This document shows, in pieces, positions 36,669 to 45,000 of a stretch of DNA of 64,000 nucleotides. The stretch comes from Candidatus Nanoarchaeia archaeon (GTDB lineage Archaea; Nanobdellota; Nanobdellia; Woesearchaeales; WJIZ01), in NCBI GenBank assembly GCA_028279765.1, contig JANQND010000017.1, positions 62,001 to 126,000 on the forward strand, in the 5' to 3' direction. The notes under the pieces were generated by a model, which saw only the letters and a program-made list of their open reading frames with translations, was not told the origin of the DNA and did not search any database. Numbering within the stretch: the first letter of the stretch is position 1; the number at the start of each line of letters is the position of its first letter. The position numbers and the translations under genes were made by a program.

Positions 36669-37436
36669 TTAATATGGCCCTCTCCAGTTGAACCTTTCCC
36701 ATATGATGTAGTAAATCAGCCACCACAGCCAGGCAAGAAGGAATGAGGCGATAATGGTTATTATAAGATTTATGTTTAGATAGAGGAGTATTGATGAGGA
36801 GACTACAATAGCAAGACCAAACATGTAAACCATACGTGATCCAAACATCATTCGATTGCCGTCTGCAGGGGGGATAGGAATCATAGTCCAAAGTGCCATG
36901 ATAATGTTGAGTATAAATGCTGTCTGGAATAGGGCTATGTTTGTTATTTCATAGAGCGTTCTGAAGATCATTGCCAGTAAAATATTTGCGATGGGACCAG
37001 AGAGTGACACTACACCTATTCCAAAATAATTCAGGCCGTATCGGGTCCAACCAATACGATGCCCGGGCAAAAAATTAAGAACAATTCCTCCGGGAATCAG
37101 GAACCAAAATCTTCCATTTGTTACGAATGCCAGGACAAGAGCTACCAGCAAACCAATTGACCATAAAGAATACTCTGCACTGTAGCTTGCGCCAAGCGCA
37201 AATGCTTTCTGAACTGCAAGCCGTGCCAGAAGAGTTAAGGCAACAATAAGAACTGCGCCCAGCAAGCTCGTGAGACCAACGGTGATATCTAATTCCTTAT
37301 CTCCCCATTGACGAAAAGAAATGATGAAGGCCAGAGTGGCAATTGAAATCGTGAGCCCTCTTAGTTCTTTGGCCTTGAATGGAAGATACCTTTTAAGCCT
37401 ATCTATCCAATCAAATCGTTCGTTCATACACTCCAA
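36669..37436 (-). CDS. M50-like site-2-protease-fold membrane protein (HExxH not evident)
   Basis: GIGVVSLSGPIANILLAM and MALWTMIPIPPADGNRMMFGSRMVYMFG resemble M50 C-terminal motifs. Confidence 0.6.
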   Translation of the reverse strand: MECMNERFDWIDRLKRYLPFKAKELRGLTISIATLAFIISFRQWGDKELDITVGLTSLLGAVLIVALTLLARLAVQKAFALGASYSAEYSLWSIGLLVALVLAFVTNGRFWFLIPGGIVLNFLPGHRIGWTRYGLNYFGIGVVSLSGPIANILLAMIFRTLYEITNIALFQTAFILNIIMALWTMIPIPPADGNRMMFGSRMVYMFGLAIVVSSSILLYLNINLIITIIASFLLAWLWWLIYYIIWERFNWRGPY

Positions 37437-37458
37437 GTTCCTTTTTCGCTATATAAAT

Positions 37459-38166
37459 TTATTGGGTTACTGTAAAGGAATAGGTTATTCCCTCGTTTTC
37501 TTTGAGAATGTTAAGAATATCTTCTTCATGCCCTGCACCAATAACAGCCAGGACTTTTTTATCCGGATTTTGGGCCATGATTTGCTTGAGCTTTCTGGCC
37601 ATGTGATAATTTCGCTCTTCAATGAGTACCTTGTGAATATTCGGATAGCGCTGCTTAACCTTGTCCACCATCATTTTGATGAGTTTCTTACTTGGTACTT
37701 TGTTGAGGTCAAAATTGAGCAGAGGATCCTTTTTTCTCAGGACAAATCCGTTAAAGAGGTCAACAACGAAATTCCATCGCTCCTTCCAGGAAAGCGTTTG
37801 GGAGAGCCGCCTCAAGGTTATTTCAATGTGCTGGTCTATGAGCGCTAATTTCTTGTTATTTTGCTTTGCCAGAGTAACTGCGGTTTTCATCTCTGATCCT
37901 GGCTTTACACCCACGATCTTACCCAATTTATTACTTGCCCAGGACCCTAAGAGTGCAAAAATGAACCCTTTAATGCCCACCCTCTTGATATCGTAGATAC
38001 TTGGCTTTCCCTGCTTTTTTGACAGTAATGCGTATAAGCGGTGCTTGTCAAGCTCAACTGCAATGATATCCGGCTTGAGCTGCTCAAAACCCTGCTGAAT
38101 CTCCTTGATACTTTGCTTTGAGATATGGCTTGTTCCAATAATGAAAAGGTTGTGAAACTGGTTCAT
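37459..38166 (-). CDS. TraB/PrgY-family protein
   Basis: LFIIGTSHISKQSIKEIQQGFEQLKPDIIAVELDKHRLYAL; VLIEERNYHMARKLKQIMAQNPDKKVLAVIGAGH. Confidence 0.88.
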   Translation of the reverse strand: MNQFHNLFIIGTSHISKQSIKEIQQGFEQLKPDIIAVELDKHRLYALLSKKQGKPSIYDIKRVGIKGFIFALLGSWASNKLGKIVGVKPGSEMKTAVTLAKQNNKKLALIDQHIEITLRRLSQTLSWKERWNFVVDLFNGFVLRKKDPLLNFDLNKVPSKKLIKMMVDKVKQRYPNIHKVLIEERNYHMARKLKQIMAQNPDKKVLAVIGAGHEEDILNILKENEGITYSFTVTQ

Positions 38167-38298
38167 ACTGCTGAAGAATGCTTCATCATATAAAAATGCC
38201 TGAGTTTTTCATTCTGAATGGCAGGAAAATGGCAAAACAAAAGGTTTAAATAGGAACATATTTACGTTACTATTATAGAATTATAAAGGTGGTTATCA

Positions 38299-38571
38299 AT
38301 GTTAAAGATGAAGCGCTTGCGAGAAACCTATGATATGAGAGTATATACTGATAATGGCGATTATTTCGGCGATGTAGAAGAATCAATCCTTATGCAAACA
38401 AAGATTTTTGGATGGAGAGTACGGGCAACTAAGAATTCTTTTTTGAGCCAGGTACTTGGCTCTGCAAAAGGGGTCATTGTCCCTCATCAGCTTGTAAAAA
38501 GCATTGGTGATGTGATGATTATCAGCAAGGCTGCTGTTCCTAATTATAATCCGGAAGACGCAGACGAATAG
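38299..38571 (+). CDS. PRC-barrel-like small protein
   Basis: VYTDNGDYFGDVEESILMQTKIFGWRVRA...GVIVPHQLVKSIGDVMII. Confidence 0.55.
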   Translation: MLKMKRLRETYDMRVYTDNGDYFGDVEESILMQTKIFGWRVRATKNSFLSQVLGSAKGVIVPHQLVKSIGDVMIISKAAVPNYNPEDADE

Positions 38572-38703
38572 CTTTCTTATTTTTCTCTTATCATTATTTC
38601 TTTTATTGTTAATAAGCAGTTTGTACACCATAAAGGCTAGGATTAAAAAAGTGTTTGGGCATAGCCCGGTGTGTGTTTTTTGATCCCCCTTGCCTGAATG
38701 GCT

Positions 38704-39144
38704 CTATACAGCTGCTTTCTTCTGAAGAATTTCTTCAGTGATAGGCTCTACGGATTCAAAGAGTGTTTTTAAACCTATCTTTAATGAAGCTTCATCACAG
38801 ATTTTTGCGTGCACAAAAGGAGTAATAACCCATTTTTCCACTTTTACAGGGTTTACAAAGTAAATTTTGAATGATTCTACTGCAGAATAATCACTCCAGT
38901 TTTTGTAGAGAGTATCAACATTTTTCCGATTGTTCAGCGTTATGATAGAAAGATTTTGTTCCAGCTGCTCTTTTTGTATGTTTTCCAATGCGGTATTTGC
39001 GATTATGGTTTCCTTTTTATCCTTATGATTAATGATCAGTTTATCCTCTTCATGATCAATAGAGAGGATAGTTTTGTAGAGCGCATCGAGGCTTTTGAGA
39101 TAATGTTCAGCCCAGGTTAGAAGCATTTGGTTCTCTTTTGACAT
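38704..39144 (-). CDS. Hypothetical protein
   Basis: 146-aa ORF, typical coding composition. Confidence 0.55.
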   Translation of the reverse strand: MSKENQMLLTWAEHYLKSLDALYKTILSIDHEEDKLIINHKDKKETIIANTALENIQKEQLEQNLSIITLNNRKNVDTLYKNWSDYSAVESFKIYFVNPVKVEKWVITPFVHAKICDEASLKIGLKTLFESVEPITEEILQKKAAV

Positions 39145-39235
39145 GGGGAAATTTTTCGATTATTCATTTATAAAAGTTTCTTAGTGGTTGATTATCATAA
39201 GCAATGTTTAAATAGTTCGCAGAGATAGCTGGCTT

Positions 39236-39997
39236 ATGTTCAAAAACACTATTGATCCTGTTCTTCTTGAGCTTGGGCCATTCGAGATTCGTTACTATGG
39301 CATTGTCTATGCTCTGGGTTTTGTTCTGGTTTATTTGTTCCTGAAGCATTTTATTTCAAAGGGAAAGCTGAAGAATATGAGTGTGAAGAAATTAGACGAC
39401 CTTATCCTGTATATTCTTCTGGGCACTGTCATCGGAGCGCGATTCTTTAATTTTGTGTTCTATCATCCCAGTGTTTTTTGGACGAACCCCCTGGAAGTGT
39501 TGAAAATATGGAATGGCGGGCTTTCTTTTCATGGGGGATTGATCGGAGTTGTTTTTGCTACCTGGCTTTTTTCCAAAAAACATAAAGTGAAGTTTATTAG
39601 CCTCTTTGATGCGATTGCTATTCCTGCATCTCTTGGCCTGGCTTTCGGCAGGCTTGCGAATTTTACCAATCATGAACTCTATGGCCCTATTACCTCTGTT
39701 CCCTGGTGTGTTGAGTTCCTGAGCGCTGCTGGTTGCCGGCACCCGTATCAGATTTATGCCTCTTTGAGTCATTTTATTATGTTTGGTTTAGTACTGTATA
39801 TCTATGGCAAACAGAAAAAAGAGGGGACAGCGTTCTGGAGCTTTATTTTCACCTATGGCTTCTTTCGCTTTGTTACTGATTTTTGGAGAGTCGAGTGGAG
39901 GTATCTTGGAATTAGTGTTGGCCAGTATCTGAGTCTTATTATGGTTATTATTGCAGGAATTATCCTGATAAAAAGATGGAAGAGTACTAAAGCATAG
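39236..39997 (+). CDS. lgt: Prolipoprotein diacylglyceryl transferase (bacterial Lgt-like)
   Basis: LGPFEIRYYGIVYALGF, GARFFNFVFYHP, WNGGLSFHGGLIG, AFGRLANFTNHELYG, YQIYASL, FRFVTDFWR. Confidence 0.92.
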   Translation: MFKNTIDPVLLELGPFEIRYYGIVYALGFVLVYLFLKHFISKGKLKNMSVKKLDDLILYILLGTVIGARFFNFVFYHPSVFWTNPLEVLKIWNGGLSFHGGLIGVVFATWLFSKKHKVKFISLFDAIAIPASLGLAFGRLANFTNHELYGPITSVPWCVEFLSAAGCRHPYQIYASLSHFIMFGLVLYIYGKQKKEGTAFWSFIFTYGFFRFVTDFWRVEWRYLGISVGQYLSLIMVIIAGIILIKRWKSTKA

Positions 39998-40040
39998 AAA
40001 CAGTCGTATTTTTTCTCCTCGAAATTTTCTCGTTAGACTT

Positions 40041-41612
40041 TTACTTTTTCTTGCTATTTTTTGCCTTTTTCACTGGAGTAATGATTATCTTGCCGTTCTC
40101 GATTACGATATCTACTTTAGGGTTTTTGAGTATTTCCCGTACTTCTTCAATAATTTCTTCATCTTTTTCTTCAATTTCTTCTTGGTCTGCTTCTTCTTTC
40201 CTTTCCTCGTTCTTTTCTTCCTGACCTTCTTCTTTTTTCTCTCTCTTGGTTTCTTCGGCCTTGGCTTTTTCTTCAATCATTCTTTCCTTTTCGCTACGCT
40301 CTTCTTTTATTTGAAGTTCACTAGTCTCAGATTTCTTTCTTTCTTTTTCGCAATCACGCCTCTTTTTGCGCTCACGGATCAATAATAAGAGTGTTATTAT
40401 CCAGAGCAGCAACAGAATGATTATGATGATAAAACAGTATTCGTGGAGAATCATCATAATAAAAGAAGGATGAATCATTTTTTCTCCCTCAGTGTCTTCC
40501 TGATACTCTTTGAAGACCGAAGCATTATCTGCGGGAGTATCTTCCGGGATGATAGAATCTTCCTCTTGCTGTGCGTCATCTTCTTCCTCACTCCTTTGTT
40601 CCTCTGTTTCTTTAAAAAGATTGCCGCCGCCAGCGGGCGGAGCTGCATCGTCATCTCCTCTACCACCTCCCCCAAGGAAAGGAACAAAGACAGGGCTTCC
40701 CCTGATACAAAAGGTTCCCAAGCGCTCATCTGAGATCCCTTCTTTTGTTCCTATAACAATAAATGTCACGGTATTATCTAAAGAAGAGATCGTGCTCTCT
40801 TTTGAGTCCCACCCTGCACCATTCCAGTTACAAAGCTGCAGAGTACTCTCATCGAGCCCCTTTTGAGCTACTTCTGCATCGGTATAATTAAGCGTGATGG
40901 TCAAATTGACGGTTACGTTTTTTATGGGTCCGGTGATGTCTACGGTTACGAACCTATCTAAGGAATTGGAAGGAGTGCTGCCCGTGGGGCTATGGTTGTA
41001 TTCTGTTATTATGATTTTTCCGGTAATATTGTCATCAATAATAAGCGATATCTCCGTAAAATTAGAGCGGATGGTGTATGTCTGGTTTGCCTCTAAGCTG
41101 ACATTTTGCTCTATTCTGTAGCAGTTCGTATTATTGATAGTAAAATTGTATGAGCCCATTGCTGATGCATTATGAGCATCAGTAATATTTGCAAGAATGC
41201 TATAGGTATTGGTCTCTGAGAGCGTTATGTTATCGGTATAGCTCAACTGGGCTATCCCGATTGTTGATTCAAAAAGGGGTTCTTTGAATGAATCGCCAAA
41301 GGATGAGATGTTCACTTGAGAGCCGTTTACCAGGGAGACGATCTTAAAACTCAGGTTCCCTCCCTGGGAAATTTCTGTATAATGGTTATTGTCCTGGCCA
41401 ATAATTCTGAGGTATACTGCTCTGTTTTCTTCTCCTATGCAGATGAAGAGATATTGTTCTGCCAAATTATCTGTCGAGGAGTCGTATCTACTATATGTCT
41501 GGATATCTGCAATAGCAGGGGGCTCATTTAGTATTAAAGCGCTCGTGCTTACCTGAGCATATGCCTGAAGAAGAAGAAAAAGCGAAAAGGAGAAATACAA
41601 ATACGTTTTCAT
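40041..41612 (-). CDS. Secreted/membrane protein with ectodomain, one C-terminal TM and charged K/E-rich cytoplasmic coiled coil
   Basis: Signal peptide MKTYLYFSFSLFLLLQAYAQ; TM YCFIIIIILLLLWIITLLLLI; long KKRRDCEKERKKSE... tail. Confidence 0.7.
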   Translation of the reverse strand: MKTYLYFSFSLFLLLQAYAQVSTSALILNEPPAIADIQTYSRYDSSTDNLAEQYLFICIGEENRAVYLRIIGQDNNHYTEISQGGNLSFKIVSLVNGSQVNISSFGDSFKEPLFESTIGIAQLSYTDNITLSETNTYSILANITDAHNASAMGSYNFTINNTNCYRIEQNVSLEANQTYTIRSNFTEISLIIDDNITGKIIITEYNHSPTGSTPSNSLDRFVTVDITGPIKNVTVNLTITLNYTDAEVAQKGLDESTLQLCNWNGAGWDSKESTISSLDNTVTFIVIGTKEGISDERLGTFCIRGSPVFVPFLGGGGRGDDDAAPPAGGGNLFKETEEQRSEEEDDAQQEEDSIIPEDTPADNASVFKEYQEDTEGEKMIHPSFIMMILHEYCFIIIIILLLLWIITLLLLIRERKKRRDCEKERKKSETSELQIKEERSEKERMIEEKAKAEETKREKKEEGQEEKNEERKEEADQEEIEEKDEEIIEEVREILKNPKVDIVIENGKIIITPVKKAKNSKKK

Positions 41613-41631
41613 AGATACCCGGCTCCAAAAC

Positions 41632-42501
41632 CTATTTCCTCTTTTTTGCGAGTAACAGAGGCGCAGCAATAAAAGCAACAAATACTATGATGATAGTTAC
41701 TATTGAATAGAGCCTGGCCTGGTCTGGATCTTTTGAGTTTTCCTGCTGTACTTCTTTTACTGCATTTGCGGTAATAAGATTTTTTTTGCTTTCAACTTCA
41801 AGGAAAACTTTTTCCTGGTAGCTATTAATTTCTCCGTTGAGATTTTCCCCGCTAAGACCTACCTGCACCCAATAGTTTCCCCTCCCTATCTGTGTATCGA
41901 AAATGATCTCTTTTTTTTCTTTGGAAAACGGCTTTATCATTTGGATACTCTTTTTCTCTTCGTAGACTACTGCATTGTCAGCATTATTTATAATTTTTAT
42001 CTCAATGGTATCCGGGCCGGATTCGATATTACCTTTATTGTGTACTTCAAAGGAGATTATGGTTTGAGATCCTTTTTGCTTTGGGTTAACATGCTTTACC
42101 TGGTATGCGGCGTCTTCTTCATCCGTAACTGTTATGCTTACCGGTATGGAAAAGGCCATGTGTACATTTGACTCTCCCACCACCAGATACTGTATTGTTG
42201 CTGTATAGTCTCCTAAGACGGTATTTTCAGGGATGCGTACCGTGAAAGGAACCCGCATGGTGCTTTTGTTTTCCGAAAAAATGATCGTGTCAGGATGTGC
42301 TATAAATGATGATGCGTTTCCTTCCAGGGTAATTTGCAGAGGTATAGGATGCCTGCTGCTCTTGCTGAGTATTAGCTCCTCTTCAAATTCTGAGCCTGAT
42401 AGGGTATTGTCTTTAATGATTCTTGAGGGACTTACCCCTAAGCTCATGGCAGTTGCCAGGGGGACCTGCATCAACAGGATTAACAGAATAATATATTTCA
42501 T
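41632..42501 (-). CDS. NEW3/DUF916-like membrane-anchored surface protein
   Basis: Signal peptide, SLGVSPSRIIKDNTLSGSEFEEELIL, Ig-like beta domains, C-terminal TM + KKRK. Confidence 0.6.
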   Translation of the reverse strand: MKYIILLILLMQVPLATAMSLGVSPSRIIKDNTLSGSEFEEELILSKSSRHPIPLQITLEGNASSFIAHPDTIIFSENKSTMRVPFTVRIPENTVLGDYTATIQYLVVGESNVHMAFSIPVSITVTDEEDAAYQVKHVNPKQKGSQTIISFEVHNKGNIESGPDTIEIKIINNADNAVVYEEKKSIQMIKPFSKEKKEIIFDTQIGRGNYWVQVGLSGENLNGEINSYQEKVFLEVESKKNLITANAVKEVQQENSKDPDQARLYSIVTIIIVFVAFIAAPLLLAKKRK

Positions 42502-43694
42502 GTTTTCTTTACTTTTTTCCTTTTTTTCTTCTTCTCTTTGTCTATCTTGCTGCTCAGAATAACAAGCAAAGAGATTAAGAGAATTATAATGACAAGCATT
42601 CCCCCTATGATTGCACCCAAGAGCAGGGAGTTTTCTCTCTCAAATACATTTTGGTGAACGATGAATGATACTTCCTTTTGATTTGATTTTTTCCCCAGGA
42701 ATTCTGCATGCGATTTAACCGTGTACCTGCCGCTTGCCGGCACGCTGTAGTAGTGCGTGAATGTTTTTGTCTGCCCCTGCAGTACATATTCAGGGTTGCT
42801 TTCTACTGTATCAATGAGTGATCCTTCCTTATAGATCTCCGATATTACTGTAGAGTATAAGCCCACTTCTCCTCTATTTGCGAATAGTGCATCAATTTTG
42901 GCGATTTTCTCCACATTGTCCTGTACTTCAAGTGAAATAAGCTCTCCGTCTGCCTTGAAGGCGCCACGCTGAACAATATCAAAGGGGATATCGTCTATGC
43001 TCTGTATGGCTCCCTTTCGGTGTATCTTTACGTCTCCAAAATAAAAACCCGGCTTAAGCCCAATGGTGAACACTGCTACGCTCTCTGCAGCGGTATACGG
43101 CTCAACCGAAGTAATATCCTGTGTAGAGGATGAGGTGATGATTTCTTTGGTTCGGTCTTTTACTATTAGCTCTACTTTTTCAGGTTTTGCCAAGACGTTG
43201 CCCTTGTTATTGATGCGCATTACAACGAAAACCGGGCTGCCTTCTTCAGCACTGGGAATCTGGACACTACTTATTCTGTAGTTAATGACTTCTTTTCCCG
43301 ATACTGTAAATTTTATGTTGACGACTACTCCTGAAGAGACTACTGCGCTGTTAGGTCCTGTGCCTTTTTCATTTGAAGAAAAGACTATTTGTGCAGAGAC
43401 GTCATACTCCCCATTAGGCGCCTTCTGCGGAACACTTATGATAAGAGGGAATTCGAGCGATTCCTTTTCAGCTACAAATTCGTTTCCGAGTTTTGAGCGT
43501 ACCCATTCAGATCCTTCACCCCTAAATGAAACCCTGACTTTGGTTTCAGGTTCAATGCCACTAAGAGTAACTGACTTCTCGAGAACATAATTCTTAGGCA
43601 CATCTTCTAAGACTATCCTTGGAGGACTCACTCCTACTGCAGCCACGGCTTCGGCTAGTATAATTGCTGCTAAAAAGAGGATGTGTATCTTCAT
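42498..43694 (-). CDS. NEW3/DUF916-like membrane-anchored surface protein, paralogous architecture
   Basis: Signal peptide, VGVSPPRIVLEDVPKNYVLEKSVTLSG, multiple Ig-like domains, C-terminal TM + KKKKRKKVKK. Confidence 0.65.
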   Translation of the reverse strand: MKIHILFLAAIILAEAVAAVGVSPPRIVLEDVPKNYVLEKSVTLSGIEPETKVRVSFRGEGSEWVRSKLGNEFVAEKESLEFPLIISVPQKAPNGEYDVSAQIVFSSNEKGTGPNSAVVSSGVVVNIKFTVSGKEVINYRISSVQIPSAEEGSPVFVVMRINNKGNVLAKPEKVELIVKDRTKEIITSSSTQDITSVEPYTAAESVAVFTIGLKPGFYFGDVKIHRKGAIQSIDDIPFDIVQRGAFKADGELISLEVQDNVEKIAKIDALFANRGEVGLYSTVISEIYKEGSLIDTVESNPEYVLQGQTKTFTHYYSVPASGRYTVKSHAEFLGKKSNQKEVSFIVHQNVFERENSLLLGAIIGGMLVIIILLISLLVILSSKIDKEKKKKRKKVKKT

Positions 43695-43780
43695 TCTGAT
43701 AACCAGTTTTATGCTTCCCGCATTGTACTCTATGTACTACGCCGCTTGCCGAATATCCTGTACTGCGGCTGGAATGCTCT

Positions 43781-44713
43781 CTAGTCCAGGGTAGGGTCGC
43801 TGGTAGTCACAATAACTAAATTACCGCTGCAAGTGCCTCCTATTCCCTGAGTAGGGGTAGAAAATCCATAGTGAGATTTTTTTTGAGGCCTTAAAGTGGT
43901 GTCTGAACCTCTATCCAGATCGAAATCCAATTCTGTACTGGCGTTGCTAAGGTCTACTCCAGAACCATAGGTAAAACTCTGATTGCTATACTCAAGCAAG
44001 TCAATAGACACGTTCCCCAGAGTGCATTTCATGGAAAGGTTATCCCCTGTATTATTGCCATAGCCTGTCAAGCTAATATCAATAGCCTCGTTACCGAGGT
44101 TAATAATAGAGATGTTCTGGTTTGTGTCTGTTGTGTTTGCACCGAGAGCCAACTGCCCGAAATTAATGCTTGTATCCAGCAAGGAGAAGGATGTGAGAGT
44201 TTTAACGTCGTAAATATTTGACGCGTCTAGCCCTGTTGCAGATGCATCATGCGGAGTCACATTTATTGTCCAGTTGGTTGGCTCGTAAAGAGAGCCTGTA
44301 TCTGTAGGGTCAAGAAACCAGGTGGCATTCATTTTACAGTCGTAGGTTGCAGCAATATCTCCTTCACCGGTGCATTCGCCGGCCTGTATGGTGCAGTTCA
44401 TACTGTAATGGCTTCTGTTTGTATCTGTCGAACCACTTCCTCCTGTAATGTTTGTTCTGAAGAACGTTGCGTTGACTACTGCTATCTCATCACAGCCGTT
44501 GTTGTCTGTGATAATTGCGGTGAAGTTTAGTTGTGTTGTTGCGTTTGAGGTAAGAAACACATCATCACCGGCAAGATTTCCTGCTGCAATTTGTACTGAG
44601 CTTGCAACCGGAAGAGCATTAGTTACGCTTGCACCGGTAGTCGCGGTGTCAGCAAGCGCAAAGCCGGCAAGAAAGGCTATTATTACTAGGCTTACTATTA
44701 GTTCTAGTCTCAC
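43781..44713 (-). CDS. Secreted protein homologous to C-terminal module of 45001..54342
   Basis: Signal peptide; shared SxxxFGxLxLGANTT...LEYxxxxFxYGSGxDL...GGxCxGxxxIxxxSDPxxD. Confidence 0.75.
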   Translation of the reverse strand: MRLELIVSLVIIAFLAGFALADTATTGASVTNALPVASSVQIAAGNLAGDDVFLTSNATTQLNFTAIITDNNGCDEIAVVNATFFRTNITGGSGSTDTNRSHYSMNCTIQAGECTGEGDIAATYDCKMNATWFLDPTDTGSLYEPTNWTINVTPHDASATGLDASNIYDVKTLTSFSLLDTSINFGQLALGANTTDTNQNISIINLGNEAIDISLTGYGNNTGDNLSMKCTLGNVSIDLLEYSNQSFTYGSGVDLSNASTELDFDLDRGSDTTLRPQKKSHYGFSTPTQGIGGTCSGNLVIVTTSDPTLD

Positions 44714-44819
44714 TTTTTTGCACCCTACCCCCTTTAAGGCTGTACTTTGGTTTCCTGCCCTGTAAAACTGCGAAACCTTACTTTCCTTTTCTACGAGATA
44801 GATCCCTTTAAAATCGTTA

Positions 44820-44831
44820 CGGGTATACCCG
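44820..44831. promoter_or_regulatory. 12-bp perfect palindrome CGGGTATACCCG in divergent intergenic region
   Basis: Read directly between two divergent secreted-protein genes. Confidence 0.4.
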
Positions 44832-45000
44832 GATAACTCTTTTTTTTATCGGATAAATAATCTCTTTTTGTTCCTTTTTTTCAGCAGAAGCTTTTTAAGA
44901 TTGTCTACCATAAAAAAATACTTGTGGTGGATTTACTGATATTAATAGTATAGTATATGAATTTGTAATTCAGATTGGTGTCATGTTATAGTCCTATAGC

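Noticed and set aside
38641-38690. GGGC-ata-GCCC hairpin near TTTTTT between convergent genes
   Set aside because: Only a 4-bp stem and T-run displaced; at best a weak terminator, too little to call.
40182-40866. Plus-strand ORFs opposite the charged-tail membrane protein (40182..40385, 40443..40733, 40510..40866)
   Set aside because: Antisense of Glu/Lys-rich coding sequence producing F/S/L-rich low-complexity peptides; no initiation signals or motifs.
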